Source: Acidobacteriota bacterium (lineage in GTDB: Bacteria; Acidobacteriota; JAAYUB01). From it: 64,000 bases of DNA. Below, piece after piece: positions 41,035 through 50,736 of this stretch (its first letter is position 1; each line of letters opens with the position of its first letter). The DNA lies in the NCBI GenBank assembly GCA_018001935.1, contig JAGNHB010000020.1:1-64000 (forward strand), read 5' to 3'. Both the position numbers and the translations under genes were made by a program. A model generated the notes under the pieces. It made no database searches. It was not told the DNA's origin and saw only the letters and a list, made by a program, of their open reading frames with translations.

Positions 41035-42231
41035 ATGTACCGCCGTTTCAACCCCGCCCTGAAGGCCGTCCTGGGCCTTGCCCTTCTCCTGGCCCTGGCC
41101 GGAAGCGCCCTGGGCTACTCCGACTACTACTTCCCCCAGGCCGTCAGCGGGTACGTCAGCCCCACCACCTACATGACCCGGTTCACCCTCACCAACACCA
41201 AGAACGCTCTGAACACGGTGACGATAAAGTTTTACAAGGACAACGGCACCGCCTGGAGCGTCCAGCTGGACAGCCCCGACCGCAACGACATCGACGGGAC
41301 GCACTCCACCTTCACCTTCACCCTGTCCGGCCGGGAGACCGTCACCCTCAAGACCATCGCCGGCGGCAGCGGCCTGGCGGTGGGCTGGGCCCACGTGCAG
41401 GGCCAGTATCCCCTCACCACGTCGGTGGGTTTCACCACCTACCACGAGGCCGGCATCGATGCCGTCATCGACGGGGACGTGGGCGTCCCGTCCTCCCCGG
41501 CGGGCGCCGGCTTCAACATGGCGGTCACCGTGGGCTTGTTCGAGCCCCTGGTGGTCTCCAACACCGACTGCGGCCTGGCCATCGCCAACCCCAACGGCCG
41601 GACGGCCAACGTCCATCTCCTGCTCATGAACCGCACGGGCGATTCCCAGGGGACCGCGGACGTCGCCATCCCGCCGAAGGGCCACTACTCCCGCTTCGTC
41701 ACGGAGATCTTCCCCACCGTGGACTTCGGCAACGCCTTCCGGGGCCACCTCTTGCTCACCAGCGACACCGACGTCGCCCCCGTGGCCCTGCGGATGTCCC
41801 ACAACATCCTGTCCACCCTTCCCCTCGAGTTCGAGAACGCGGACGGTTACAGCCACTTTCAGAAACAGGAGCCCAACAACGACGCAACCCACGCGAACCT
41901 GATCCACATGCTCCCGGCCGAGCTCAACGGGTCGCTGAAGTGCCCGGCGGGGGAAGAGGTCGACTACTACCGGATCGCCCTGTCGGGGGGGAAGACCTTC
42001 GTGATCACGCCGCTGTGCAAGAACATCGGCTGCTACGACGAGCTGACGGTGGAACTGCGCTTCGCCGACGGCAACGCCCTCCTGGTCTCCCACACCGCCT
42101 CGACCTCCCGGGACCCCGAGCCCATCGTCTGGACCACCCCCGCGGGCGGCGCCGAGTACAACGTCGTGGTGCGGGGGACCCCGAGCGTCTACAGCAATTC
42201 CCAGTACCGGATTCATATCGATGCCTTCTGA
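41035..42231 (+). CDS. Secreted beta-rich protein of unknown function
   Basis: 398 residues from ATG 41035 (AAGGAGG upstream). Signal peptide FNPALKAVLGLALLLALAGSALG. Residues 25-270 hold two beta-rich segments; one has the pattern CGLAIANPNGRTANVHLLLMNRTG with IPPKGHYSRFVTEIFP, which closely parallels GLALVNPLFAAVHVQVTGLKNG and IPPFSKFVRLTDGIF in the next protein. The C-terminal 110 residues (KQEPNNDATHANLIHMLPAELNGSL, EEVDYYRIALSGGKTFVITP) look like a bacterial pre-peptidase C-terminal (PPC) type domain, common at the ends of secreted proteins. No enzyme motif is visible. It is followed by a strong terminator. Confidence 0.78.
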   Translation: MYRRFNPALKAVLGLALLLALAGSALGYSDYYFPQAVSGYVSPTTYMTRFTLTNTKNALNTVTIKFYKDNGTAWSVQLDSPDRNDIDGTHSTFTFTLSGRETVTLKTIAGGSGLAVGWAHVQGQYPLTTSVGFTTYHEAGIDAVIDGDVGVPSSPAGAGFNMAVTVGLFEPLVVSNTDCGLAIANPNGRTANVHLLLMNRTGDSQGTADVAIPPKGHYSRFVTEIFPTVDFGNAFRGHLLLTSDTDVAPVALRMSHNILSTLPLEFENADGYSHFQKQEPNNDATHANLIHMLPAELNGSLKCPAGEEVDYYRIALSGGKTFVITPLCKNIGCYDELTVELRFADGNALLVSHTASTSRDPEPIVWTTPAGGAEYNVVVRGTPSVYSNSQYRIHIDAF

Positions 42232-42237
42232 CGCCGG

Positions 42238-42294
42238 GCCGCGCCCTGTCCCTCCCCTCGGTCCGGGGGAGAGGGGCGGGGCGCGGCTCTTTTT
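42238..42294 (+). terminator. Rho-independent terminator after the 41035 gene
   Basis: A long GC-rich imperfect stem (GCCGCGCCC...GGGGCGCGGC) is followed by TCTTTTT. The stem begins 6 bp after the stop codon. Confidence 0.75.
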
Positions 42295-42495
42295 AGGCCC
42301 CTGGAAGGGAAGGGGAGCACTCTTTTTCATCACCGGTGGGGGGAAACCCCGGGGGGTGTCCGTCCAAGTTAACGAGGAGGCCCCCGGGCCCCGCGGACCT
42401 GCCGGGCCAGCCCCGGCGGTTTTCGGGGCAGGGGGGTCGATCCGGGCAGCGCCGCGGGAGCGCGAGCCCCTGACAACCCACGGAGGTGCTGTGCT

Positions 42496-44745
42496 ATGAA
42501 AACCGTGACCAGACAAATCGCCTTCCTCGCCCTCTTTTGCGGGGCGCTGACGGTCCCCGTCGCCGCGGGAACGGACGCGTGGTGTTCCCACGTCACGTTC
42601 GCGGGGGGCTGGAAGACGAGCCTCTCCCTTTTCAACAGCGGCAACCAGAGTGCGGCGATCGATCTCTACAAGTACGATAACTGGGGACAACAGGTAGGGG
42701 CCGTCTATCTGGCGAGCATTCCCAAGCACGCCTGGTTCACCGTCCCGTCCGCCGCCCTGAACGTGGAAGGGACCGCCCGGGTGGTCTCGTCGGACAACCT
42801 CCTGGTGAAAGCTTCTTACCAGTTCGGGGACTCGCCGAGCGTCTGCGAATTCTACCTCCAGAGCGATCAAGGCACTTCCTGGCTTTTACCCAACGCGGTC
42901 CGACCCTGGTTCGACTACACCGGGCTGGCGATGGTCAACCCCACGGACGGGACGATGGTGCTGGAACATGCGAAGGCGTGGAAAAACGGCCAGGTCATCG
43001 CCAACAACAGCATCTACGCCATCGGGTCCCACTACCGCTACGTCACCATGGCGGACCAGATTTTCCAGGGGTTGGGGTACGACGACGCGGACACCTTCAC
43101 CCTCGAGACCGGGGAGACGCCCATTCCCGCGCCCATCAGCATCACCGGGAATTTCGCCGGGGACCGCCACCTCTTCTTCTCGGGGCGCCCCCTGGTGGCC
43201 GCGGCGGCCGCGAAACCGGAAGGGTTCGGGGGGGAGTGCTCCCCCGAGGCGTACTCCACCTACGTGTGGTGCCCCCACATCACCGCCGCCGGGGGCTGGA
43301 AGACGAGCCTGCAGGTCTACAACCCGGGGACCTCCACCGCGACCTTCACCTACGATCGCTACGACGAGTCCGGGAACGAGCAGGGCTCTTCCTCCAGCAC
43401 GGTCTCCGCCCGGTCGTGGAAGGAAATTTCCTCCGTGAACCTCGGTTACGAGGGTTCGCTCCTGCTGAAGTCGGCGAGCACCCTGATCGTCAAGGCCTCC
43501 TACCAGTTCGGCGAAACCGCCAGCGTCTGCGAGTTCTTCCTCGACAACGAGCGAAAGGACGAATGGGTGCTTCCCAACTCCGTCCGGCCCTGGTTCTCCT
43601 ACACCGGTCTGGCCCTGGTGAACCCCCTGTTCGCCGCGGTCCACGTCCAGGTCACCGGGTTGAAGAACGGGGCGACCGTGGCCACGTCGGAGTCCTTCAC
43701 GATCCCGCCGTTCAGCAAGTTCGTCCGCTTGACCGACGGGATCTTCAGCGGGGTGGCCTATGCCGACATCGACACCTTGGTGGTGAATTCAGACCAGTTG
43801 ATCCCGCCCCCCATCAACATCACGGGGAACACGGCGGGGGACCGGCACCTCTTCTTCACCGCCCGCCCGTGGCTGGTCAACGATTCGGGCGATCCACTTT
43901 TCAACGTCTTCGTGGGGGATTTGCGCTACGTCCGGAAGGGGAGCTTCACGCAGGGGGCGGCGCCCTTCGAGGGGTGCCAGGGGAGCGACGAAATCGCCTT
44001 CGAACACCATTTGACCCGTTCCTTCGCGGCCATGTCCCGCGAGGTGACCCGTTCCATGTGGGCGTATCTCAAATCCGCCGAGCCGACCCTGCCGGCGGAC
44101 CCCAGCTACGACTTCCCGGGCAGCGACAACTCGCACCCGGTTCAGAAGGTCACCTGGAACGAGGCGGTCCTCTTCGCGAACCTGCTGTCGAAGGCGAGCG
44201 GGCTGCGGCCCTGCTACTACAAGGACTTCTTGTTCCTGATCCCCGTGAGCGCCGCCAATTACAACACGGGGGCGATCCTCTGCGACTTCAACGCCCCGGG
44301 GTTCCGCCTCCCCACCGAGGGGGAGTGGGAGTACCTGTGCCGCGCGGGCACCACCGGCGCCTTCTCGTGCGGTGCTACGGGCTACAGCCTCCTGAACTGT
44401 GCCGACCCGGTCACGCCCGGGAAGTACGCGAACCTGGAGGACCACGCCTGGTTCGCGGCCAACGCCGGCGCCACCACCCACCCGTCGGGGAGCCGCTACG
44501 CGAACGACTGGCTGATCGCGGACACCCACGGCAACGTGGCGGAGTGGTGCTGGGACGTTTACGCCCCCTACCCCGAGGGGAGCCAGTTCGGGTACTCGGG
44601 GCCCGCGAACGGCGAGGATCGCGTGGTTCGGGGGGGGAGCTTCCTGGACGAGGCGAAGCGGGTCCGGTCCGCCAACCGCGAGGCCAAGGACCCTCAGACG
44701 GACCTGGCCACCATCGGCTTCCGCCTGGTTTGCACGATCCCGTGA
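42496..44745 (+). CDS. Secreted two-repeat protein with SUMF1-type C-terminal domain
   Basis: 749 residues. A signal peptide (FLALFCGALTVPVAAG) leads to two related ~235-residue units (about 27-235 and 255-460), each with CxHxTxAGGWKTSLxxxNxG, VKASYQFGxxxSVCEF, VRPWFxYTGLAxVNP and ITGNxAGDRHLFF. The C-terminal 270 residues are a sulfatase-modifying-factor (SUMF1/FGE-like) fold: REVTRSMWAYLKS, HPVQKVTWNEAVLFANLL, GFRLPTEGEWEYLCRAGT, DTHGNVAEWCWDVY and RVVRGGSFLDEAKRVRSANRE. The catalytic cysteine pair that FGE carries after RGGSF is missing, so formylglycine formation is unlikely; binding or another activity of the fold is more probable. The repeats are related to the preceding protein. A ribosome binding site (GGAGGTG) precedes the ATG. 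Confidence 0.82.
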   Translation: MKTVTRQIAFLALFCGALTVPVAAGTDAWCSHVTFAGGWKTSLSLFNSGNQSAAIDLYKYDNWGQQVGAVYLASIPKHAWFTVPSAALNVEGTARVVSSDNLLVKASYQFGDSPSVCEFYLQSDQGTSWLLPNAVRPWFDYTGLAMVNPTDGTMVLEHAKAWKNGQVIANNSIYAIGSHYRYVTMADQIFQGLGYDDADTFTLETGETPIPAPISITGNFAGDRHLFFSGRPLVAAAAAKPEGFGGECSPEAYSTYVWCPHITAAGGWKTSLQVYNPGTSTATFTYDRYDESGNEQGSSSSTVSARSWKEISSVNLGYEGSLLLKSASTLIVKASYQFGETASVCEFFLDNERKDEWVLPNSVRPWFSYTGLALVNPLFAAVHVQVTGLKNGATVATSESFTIPPFSKFVRLTDGIFSGVAYADIDTLVVNSDQLIPPPINITGNTAGDRHLFFTARPWLVNDSGDPLFNVFVGDLRYVRKGSFTQGAAPFEGCQGSDEIAFEHHLTRSFAAMSREVTRSMWAYLKSAEPTLPADPSYDFPGSDNSHPVQKVTWNEAVLFANLLSKASGLRPCYYKDFLFLIPVSAANYNTGAILCDFNAPGFRLPTEGEWEYLCRAGTTGAFSCGATGYSLLNCADPVTPGKYANLEDHAWFAANAGATTHPSGSRYANDWLIADTHGNVAEWCWDVYAPYPEGSQFGYSGPANGEDRVVRGGSFLDEAKRVRSANREAKDPQTDLATIGFRLVCTIP

Positions 44746-44791
44746 GCGGGCGAGGGAAACCGTCGTTCCGTCCGCCGTCGCCACAACGGGG

Positions 44792-44820
44792 GTGAAAAAA
44801 GAGGCAAGGGGGACTATAAT
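44792..44820 (+). promoter_or_regulatory. Promoter of the tol-pal operon
   Basis: GTGAAA (44792-44797), 17-bp spacer, perfect TATAAT (44815-44820), 37 bp before tolQ. Confidence 0.65.
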
Positions 44821-44857
44821 GATCCGTCGGTAAACTGAACGACGGGAGACTTGCGAC

Positions 44858-45574
<717 letters not shown>

Positions 45575-45592
45575 CCGAAGGGAGGGTTCCTC

Positions 45593-46018
45593 ATGGCCTT
45601 CACCTCGCCCGAAGGGCGGACCCAGTCGTCGCTGGCGGAGATCAACATCACGCCCCTGGTGGACGTGATGCTGGTGCTGCTCATCATCTTCATGGTCACG
45701 GCGCCGCTGATCCAGTCCGGTATCGAGGTGAACCTTCCCCAGACACGCAGCGCCAAGGAGATCCGGGGCGGCTCCCAGGCGGTGGTGACCGTGGAGAAGG
45801 CGGGCGGGGTTTTCGTCATGAGCCGCCCGGCCGCCTTGCACGAGGTGGCGGACCGCCTGAAGCGGGAGATGGGCTCGAGCGACGTTCCCGTCTACCTCCA
45901 GGCCGACGGGGAGGTGCCCTTCGCCCTGGTGGTGAAGGTCATGGACGCCCTGCACGCCGGAGGGTTCACGAAGATCCAGGTGGTGACCAAACCGCTTCCC
46001 CGGGGAGGCGTCAAATGA
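45593..46018 (+). CDS. tolR: TolR-type channel subunit
   Basis: 141 residues, ExbD/TolR family. A short cytoplasmic start ([28 protein letters not shown]) contains the single membrane helix with the proton-carrying Asp of PLVDV. A periplasmic domain follows ([55 protein letters not shown]). It partners TolQ. GGGAGGG lies upstream of the ATG; the stop overlaps tolA as ATGA. Confidence 0.95.
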   Translation: MAFTSPEGRTQSSLAEINITPLVDVMLVLLIIFMVTAPLIQSGIEVNLPQTRSAKEIRGGSQAVVTVEKAGGVFVMSRPAALHEVADRLKREMGSSDVPVYLQADGEVPFALVVKVMDALHAGGFTKIQVVTKPLPRGGVK

Positions 46019-47067
46019 GCGCGGAAGCCCGGACCTACCGGTACGAGACCCTCGTCTACCAGGGGCGGGCGCGGCGAACCCTCGCGATCTCCCTGGCGCT
46101 GCACGGCCTGGTCTTCGCCGCGGTGGTCCTCTGGCCTTACCTGAGCACGCTCTTCGGGGGGAGGCCCCGGGCCGACGCGGTCCTCGACGCCGCGGGCGGC
46201 GGGGGCGGCGGCGGCCTCGGGGATTCCATCGGCGTCGAGTTGACCGGCGGCCTCCCCGTGGGCGACGACTTCACCAAGCCGCCCCTCAAACCCCTGGAGG
46301 CGCCGGCCTTCGTCCCGGAAGCCGCTCCGGCGGCGGCGGTGAAACCGGCCGCGGAAGCGGCGCCGGAGACCGCCAGGCCGGAACCGCCGGTCAAGGAGAC
46401 CAAGGCGCCGCCCCGTCCCGACGACTTCCTGGCGAAGGAGGCGGTCAAGCCCCCGAAAACCGACACCCGGAAGCCGAAACCGGAGAAGGACAAGCCGAAA
46501 GCGCCCGCGCCCCGGCCCGTGCCCGAGAAGCTCACCCTCTCCCCCGACAACCGAACGGTCTACCCCTTCCAGCGGCTTCCCGTCGAGGGGACGGCCGAGA
46601 CGGCCGAGGGCGTCCGCAAGGCGAAGGGCGGCTTCGGCGGGGATGACCTGACCAAGTCGGGGATCGGCCGCGGGGCCGGGGCCTCGGGCGGCGGGACCGG
46701 CGGGGGCAGCGGCGGCGGGTCCGGCGGGGGGACGGGCGTGTCGGTCGGCCCGGGGAACGGCCCCGGAAGCGGTCTCGGGGAGTCCTGGTACAGCCTGGTG
46801 GAGAAGCGCATCGGCCAGAACTGGCTCGCGAACCTGGGGACCGACTTCCGCGGAACCCACCACGTGTCCATCGAGATCGTCATCCGCCGGGACGGCGTCA
46901 TCGAGGACTACCGGGTCCTCGAGGAGGACCTCGCGGCCTCCGAGGCCTTCGTTCGGTCGGCCAAGGGCGCCATCGAGCGCTCCCGGCGGCTGATCCCGTT
47001 CCCGGCCACCCTGAAGAACGAGCGGGTGACGGTGGTGGTCTCCTTCGACTTCCCCTTTCGAAATTGA
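46015..47067 (+). CDS. tolA: TolA/TonB-type periplasm-spanning protein
   Basis: 350 residues. One membrane helix near the N-terminus ([22 protein letters not shown]) is typical of TolA/TonB. A Pro/Lys/Ala-rich linker (about 90-175) and a Gly/Ser-rich tract (about 215-255) replace the long alpha-helix of enterobacterial TolA. The C-terminal ~90 residues ([64 protein letters not shown]) are a TonB_C/TolA domain III fold that contacts TolB/Pal. The ATG overlaps the tolR stop by 4 bp, so translation is coupled. The position supports TolA over TonB. Confidence 0.88.
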   Translation: MSAEARTYRYETLVYQGRARRTLAISLALHGLVFAAVVLWPYLSTLFGGRPRADAVLDAAGGGGGGGLGDSIGVELTGGLPVGDDFTKPPLKPLEAPAFVPEAAPAAAVKPAAEAAPETARPEPPVKETKAPPRPDDFLAKEAVKPPKTDTRKPKPEKDKPKAPAPRPVPEKLTLSPDNRTVYPFQRLPVEGTAETAEGVRKAKGGFGGDDLTKSGIGRGAGASGGGTGGGSGGGSGGGTGVSVGPGNGPGSGLGESWYSLVEKRIGQNWLANLGTDFRGTHHVSIEIVIRRDGVIEDYRVLEEDLAASEAFVRSAKGAIERSRRLIPFPATLKNERVTVVVSFDFPFRN

Positions 47068-47161
47068 CCGGGGAGGCGTTCCGGTATAGTATTGTACGGA
47101 TATCGCCGCAACCCACGGGGGTGCGGGTGTCCGCCAAATCCGCCCAAACGGAAGGTCGATA

Positions 47162-48496
47162 ATGAAAAAGACTGGATGGTTGTTCTTGGTCCTCATCGCG
47201 GGCTTTTCCCTGTGCCCGGCCCAGGACGCCGCTTCCACGGTGGTCCTTCGCCCGCGGCCGGCGAAAGATACGGTGCTGGCCCTCCCGGATTTCCAACCGA
47301 AGGCGGGTCAGGCCGAGGCCAGCCTGTCCGGGCCCCTGAAGACGCTGAACGAAACCCTCTGGAACGACCTCGAGTACGCGGGGTTCTTCTCCCTCCTCGC
47401 CAGGTCCTACTACCCCGCCCGGCGCATCGGGGAGAAGGAGGACATGGTCTTCACCGAGTGGCAGGACGCGTCTTTCAAGGTCGACTTCGTGGTGATCGGG
47501 AACGCCCGCATCGAGGGGGGCGCCCTGGTCGTGGAGTGCCGGGTGTTCGACGCCCGGACGGAGGAGCAGGTCCTCGGCAAGCAGTTCAAGGCCCAGCCGT
47601 CCTATGCCCGGAGCATCGCCCACCTCGTCGCCGACAAGATCGTCTCCGTGCTGACCGCCGGCGCGTCCCAGGGGATCGCCTGCACCCGGGTCCTCTGCGA
47701 GCGCAAAACCCCGACAGGCAAGGAGATCGCCGTCATGGACTACGACGGCTACAACCTGGAGAACCTCACCAGCGACGGCGGCATCAACCTGACGCCGGTC
47801 TGGCACCCGGACGGCGAACGGATCTGCTTCACCTCGTTCCGCGGGGGGAACCCGCAGCTGTACATCATGTCCGTGTCGGGGAAGAACGCGGCCGCCTTCC
47901 CCATCGCCGGCGGAATGCTGACCACGCCGGCCTTCTCCCGCGGGGGGACCGAGATCGCCTTTTCCGGGCGGCTGGACAACGCCTCCGACACCGACATCTA
48001 CGTCTCCGGCATCGACGGGGCGAACCCCCGGAACATCACCCACAACCCGGGCATCGACGTCAGCCCCTGCTGGAGCCCGACGGACAAGCAACTGGCCTTC
48101 ATCTCCGGGCGGTCCGGCAACCCGCAGCTCTACCTCTGCGACGCCTTCGGGGCCGGGTTGGACCGCATTCTCACCGAGGGCGGATACGCCACCTCGCCCG
48201 ACTGGTCCCCCGACGGCCGCTATATCGCCTTCGCGTGGAAGCCCGACCGGAACTCCAACTTCGACATCTACGTGGTGGAAACCGCCACCCGGAAGCTTTT
48301 CCAGATCACCCACGGGGCGGGGAACAACGACAACCCGACCTGGGCGCCGGACGGCCGTCACCTGGTCTTCCAGTCGGACCGGACTGGGTCGACGGAGCTG
48401 TTCACCATGCTCTACGACGGCACGCTGCTCCGTCAGATCACCCGCGGCCAGGGCTGCTCGAACCCCCACTGGTCGGGTTACCTCGGAAAAAAGTAA
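47162..48496 (+). CDS. tolB: Tol-Pal system translocation protein TolB
   Basis: 444 residues. A signal peptide (GWLFLVLIAGFSLCPAQ) precedes an N-terminal TolB domain (about 40-170: LSGPLKTLNETLWNDLEYAGFFSLL). A six-bladed WD40-like propeller follows, with repeated blades such as LTPVWHPDGERICFTSFRGGNPQLYIM, SPCWSPTDKQLAFISGRSGNPQLYL and NPTWAPDGRHLVFQSDRTGSTELF. Periplasmic TolB links TolA to Pal during outer-membrane constriction at division. It follows tolA by 94 bp; TATAGT near 47084 might be an extra promoter, but I do not rely on it. Confidence 0.96.
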   Translation: MKKTGWLFLVLIAGFSLCPAQDAASTVVLRPRPAKDTVLALPDFQPKAGQAEASLSGPLKTLNETLWNDLEYAGFFSLLARSYYPARRIGEKEDMVFTEWQDASFKVDFVVIGNARIEGGALVVECRVFDARTEEQVLGKQFKAQPSYARSIAHLVADKIVSVLTAGASQGIACTRVLCERKTPTGKEIAVMDYDGYNLENLTSDGGINLTPVWHPDGERICFTSFRGGNPQLYIMSVSGKNAAAFPIAGGMLTTPAFSRGGTEIAFSGRLDNASDTDIYVSGIDGANPRNITHNPGIDVSPCWSPTDKQLAFISGRSGNPQLYLCDAFGAGLDRILTEGGYATSPDWSPDGRYIAFAWKPDRNSNFDIYVVETATRKLFQITHGAGNNDNPTWAPDGRHLVFQSDRTGSTELFTMLYDGTLLRQITRGQGCSNPHWSGYLGKK

Positions 48497-48563
48497 AAAT
48501 TTTCTTCGGATTTTTTCCCGTGAAAACGTTAGTAAGGATGAGAGGACAACGCGGAGGAACATC

Positions 48564-49373
48564 ATGAGATTTGGCAAGAGAAAAACGTTGTGCGCCGGGC
48601 TGCTCGTCGTCCTGGCCGCCCTGTGCATATCCGGCTGCCGTCAGAAGCGGCCCCTGCCGTACCCGCCCGGGTCCGGAACGGGCGCCGGCGGGGATTCGGG
48701 GGCCTCGGCAACGCCGCCCGCCCCCACGATCCGCCTGACCGCGGAGCCGGCCTCGGTGGCCTACGGGGCGAGCACAACCCTGCGCTGGGCGACCACCGAT
48801 GCCGACGAGGTCGCCATCGACGACGTGGGTCGCTTCCCGGCCCAGGGGTCCGCCGTCATCAAGCCCGAGGACACCACCGAGTACCGGGCCGTGGCGACGG
48901 GCCGGGGCGGCCGGGCGGAAGCGACGGCCACCGTCGAGGTGACGGGCAAGCCCCCGGCGGTCCCCGACGACGGCACGTCCGGCCGCGGGGGGATCGACGA
49001 GCTGTCCCTCGAGGAACAGGCCGCGGAGATCTTCCGCACGGAGATCAAGGACGTCTACTTCGATTTCGACCGCCACGAGCTGCGGGATTCCGACAAGGAC
49101 ATCCTCCGGGCCAACGCGAAGGTCCTCCAGGAGAAGCTGCCCAAGGTGAAGATCGTCGTCGAGGGGCACTGCGACGAGCGGGGGAGCGAGGAGTACAACC
49201 TGGCGCTGGGCGACAAGCGCGCCACCTCGGTGAGGGACTTCATGGTCTCCCTGGGGGTGGAGTCCGCCCGCATCCGGACCATCTCCTACGGCAAGGAGAA
49301 GCCCTTCGACCCCGGCAAGTCCGAGGACGCGTACTCGAAGAACCGCCGGGCCCATTTTGTGCTGGTGAAGTAG
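48564..49373 (+). CDS. pal: Peptidoglycan-associated lipoprotein with added Ig-like domain
   Basis: 269 residues, longer than the usual 160-190. The signal peptide ends in the lipobox CISGC, so Cys25 is the lipidation site. Residues 50-130 form an extra beta-sandwich of bacterial Ig type (IRLTAEPASVAYGASTTLRWATTDADEVAI, TTEYRAVATGRGG). The C-terminal OmpA-like domain (about 155-269) has VYFDFDRHELRDSDKDIL, VEGHCDERGSEEYNLALGDKRA and SYGKEKPF as in Pal. It anchors the outer membrane to peptidoglycan and binds TolB. It lies 67 bp after tolB and 9 bp before cpoB. Confidence 0.94.
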   Translation: MRFGKRKTLCAGLLVVLAALCISGCRQKRPLPYPPGSGTGAGGDSGASATPPAPTIRLTAEPASVAYGASTTLRWATTDADEVAIDDVGRFPAQGSAVIKPEDTTEYRAVATGRGGRAEATATVEVTGKPPAVPDDGTSGRGGIDELSLEEQAAEIFRTEIKDVYFDFDRHELRDSDKDILRANAKVLQEKLPKVKIVVEGHCDERGSEEYNLALGDKRATSVRDFMVSLGVESARIRTISYGKEKPFDPGKSEDAYSKNRRAHFVLVK

Positions 49374-49382
49374 GAGAAGACC

Positions 49383-50234
49383 ATGAAGAAAGCCGTATTG
49401 ACCCTCATCGTCGTGACGGGGTTTGCCCTGGCGGTCCCGGCCGCGTCCCAGGAACTGGTCCGGATCCAGGCCGACCTGCTGAACCTCCAGAACGCCGTCC
49501 GGATGCTCCAGAAGAGCGTGGACGAGAACGCCGGCGCCGCCAAGACCCTCTACGGGCAGATGACGGACTACCTCAACAAGATCACCCGGATCGTGGAGGA
49601 GACGCGGGCCGCCCAGGCCGAGCAGCTCAAGTCGGGCTCGGACAACATCGAGGACATCCTCAACGAGATCCGCACCCTCGGCGCGAAGATCGAGGACCTC
49701 GAGATCAAGGTGGCGAGCCTCTACAAGAAAGTGGACGAAAGCCAGGTCAAGATCGCCGAGTTGAAGGACGCCTTCGGCCAGCGGCTGCCCTCCACCGCCA
49801 CCGGCCCGGACGGCAAGACCGTGACGCTCCCCGAGGACAAGCTTTTGGCCCTGGCCTACAGCGACTACACCCAGGGGAACTACGAACTGGCCATCCAGGG
49901 CTTCCAGGATTTCCTGAAGAACTTCCCGGAATCCGAATTCGCGGACAAGGCCCAGTACTACGTCGGCGACTCCTGTTACAACCAGAGCAAGTGGACCGAG
50001 GCCGTCACGGCGTTCAACCAGGTCCTTTCCCTCTACCCGAAGAGCGACTGGGCCGCCGCTGCGTACCTCAAGAGCGGGCTGGCCTATCAGAACGCCGGTG
50101 ACAACGCGTCCGCCATCACCCAGTATCGCAGCGTCATCCTGAAATTTCCCGATTCCACCGAGGCCAATATCGCGAAGGAAAAGCTCAAGGCCCTCGGGGC
50201 CACCCCACCGGTCAGACGGAAGACCACGAAATGA
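49383..50234 (+). CDS. cpoB: Tol-Pal accessory protein CpoB (YbgF)
   Basis: 283 residues. Signal peptide (MKKAVLTLIVVTGFALAVPAAS), a coiled-coil trimerisation region (about 22-135: LVRIQADLLNLQNAVRMLQKSV, IRTLGAKIEDLEIKVASLYKKV), then a C-terminal TPR domain (about 155-275: LALAYSDYTQGNYELAIQGFQDFLKNFPES, ALRYPKS-type helices DNASAITQYRSVILKFPDS). CpoB coordinates Tol energy with peptidoglycan synthesis at the septum. GGAGAAGACC precedes the ATG, and the gene starts 9 bp after pal. Confidence 0.93.
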   Translation: MKKAVLTLIVVTGFALAVPAASQELVRIQADLLNLQNAVRMLQKSVDENAGAAKTLYGQMTDYLNKITRIVEETRAAQAEQLKSGSDNIEDILNEIRTLGAKIEDLEIKVASLYKKVDESQVKIAELKDAFGQRLPSTATGPDGKTVTLPEDKLLALAYSDYTQGNYELAIQGFQDFLKNFPESEFADKAQYYVGDSCYNQSKWTEAVTAFNQVLSLYPKSDWAAAAYLKSGLAYQNAGDNASAITQYRSVILKFPDSTEANIAKEKLKALGATPPVRRKTTK

Positions 50235-50247
50235 AAAAGGAGGAAAC

Positions 50248-50697
50248 ATGCGAGGCTTGAACAAGGCCATGTTGATCGGGCGTCTCGGGAAGGACCCCGA
50301 GTTGCGCTACACCCAGGGCGGCCAGGCGGTGGCCCGCTTCTCGCTGGCCACGGACGACTCCTGGGTCGACAAGAACGGCGACCGGCAGTCCCGCACCGAG
50401 TGGCACAACCTCGTCGCTTGGGCCAAGCTGGCGGAAACCTGCGGGCAGTATCTCCGGAAAGGTAAGCTGATCTACGCCGAGGGCCGCATCCAGACCCGGC
50501 AGTACGAGGACAACAGCGGGAACAAGCGCTACATCACCGAGATCAACCTCAGCGACATGCAGATCCTGGAACCGAAGGCATCGGGCGCATACGAACCCGC
50601 GGGGCCCTCCCACGCCGAGCACCCGGAACCCGCCGTCGTCCGCGAAGCCCCCCCGGTCATGGACGCCCCCATCACCGACGACGACGTGCCCTTCTAG
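50248..50697 (+). CDS. ssb: Single-stranded DNA-binding protein
   Basis: 149 residues. OB-fold opening MRGLNKAMLIGRLGKDPELRYTQGGQAVARFSLATD, then EWHNLVAWAKLAETCGQYLRKGKLIYAEGRIQTRQYED, typical of bacterial SSB. A disordered linker leads to the acidic tip PITDDDVPF, the docking peptide for many repair proteins. It starts 13 bp after cpoB, so SSB expression is tied to the tol-pal operon here. A bidirectional terminator follows at once. XseB in this window ends with the same six residues. Confidence 0.97.
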   Translation: MRGLNKAMLIGRLGKDPELRYTQGGQAVARFSLATDDSWVDKNGDRQSRTEWHNLVAWAKLAETCGQYLRKGKLIYAEGRIQTRQYEDNSGNKRYITEINLSDMQILEPKASGAYEPAGPSHAEHPEPAVVREAPPVMDAPITDDDVPF

Positions 50698-50736
50698 TAA
50701 AAAGACACCCCCGCGCCGCGCGGGGGTGTCTTTTTA
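50698..50736. terminator. Bidirectional terminator between ssb and the GGDEF gene
   Basis: AAAAAGACACCCCCGCG and CGCGGGGGTGTCTTTTT form a perfect stem of about 17 bp with a 3-nt loop. A-run and T-run on opposite sides let it work on both strands. It directly follows the ssb stop and includes the last codon of the convergent gene. Confidence 0.95.

Noticed and set aside
41035-42231. Protease or lectin function for the 41035 protein
   Set aside because: The terminal domain resembles a PPC-type accessory domain, but no catalytic motif or known binding signature is visible.
47084-47089. Internal tolB promoter
   Set aside because: TATAGT is present but no -35 partner is seen and the operon promoter explains expression.
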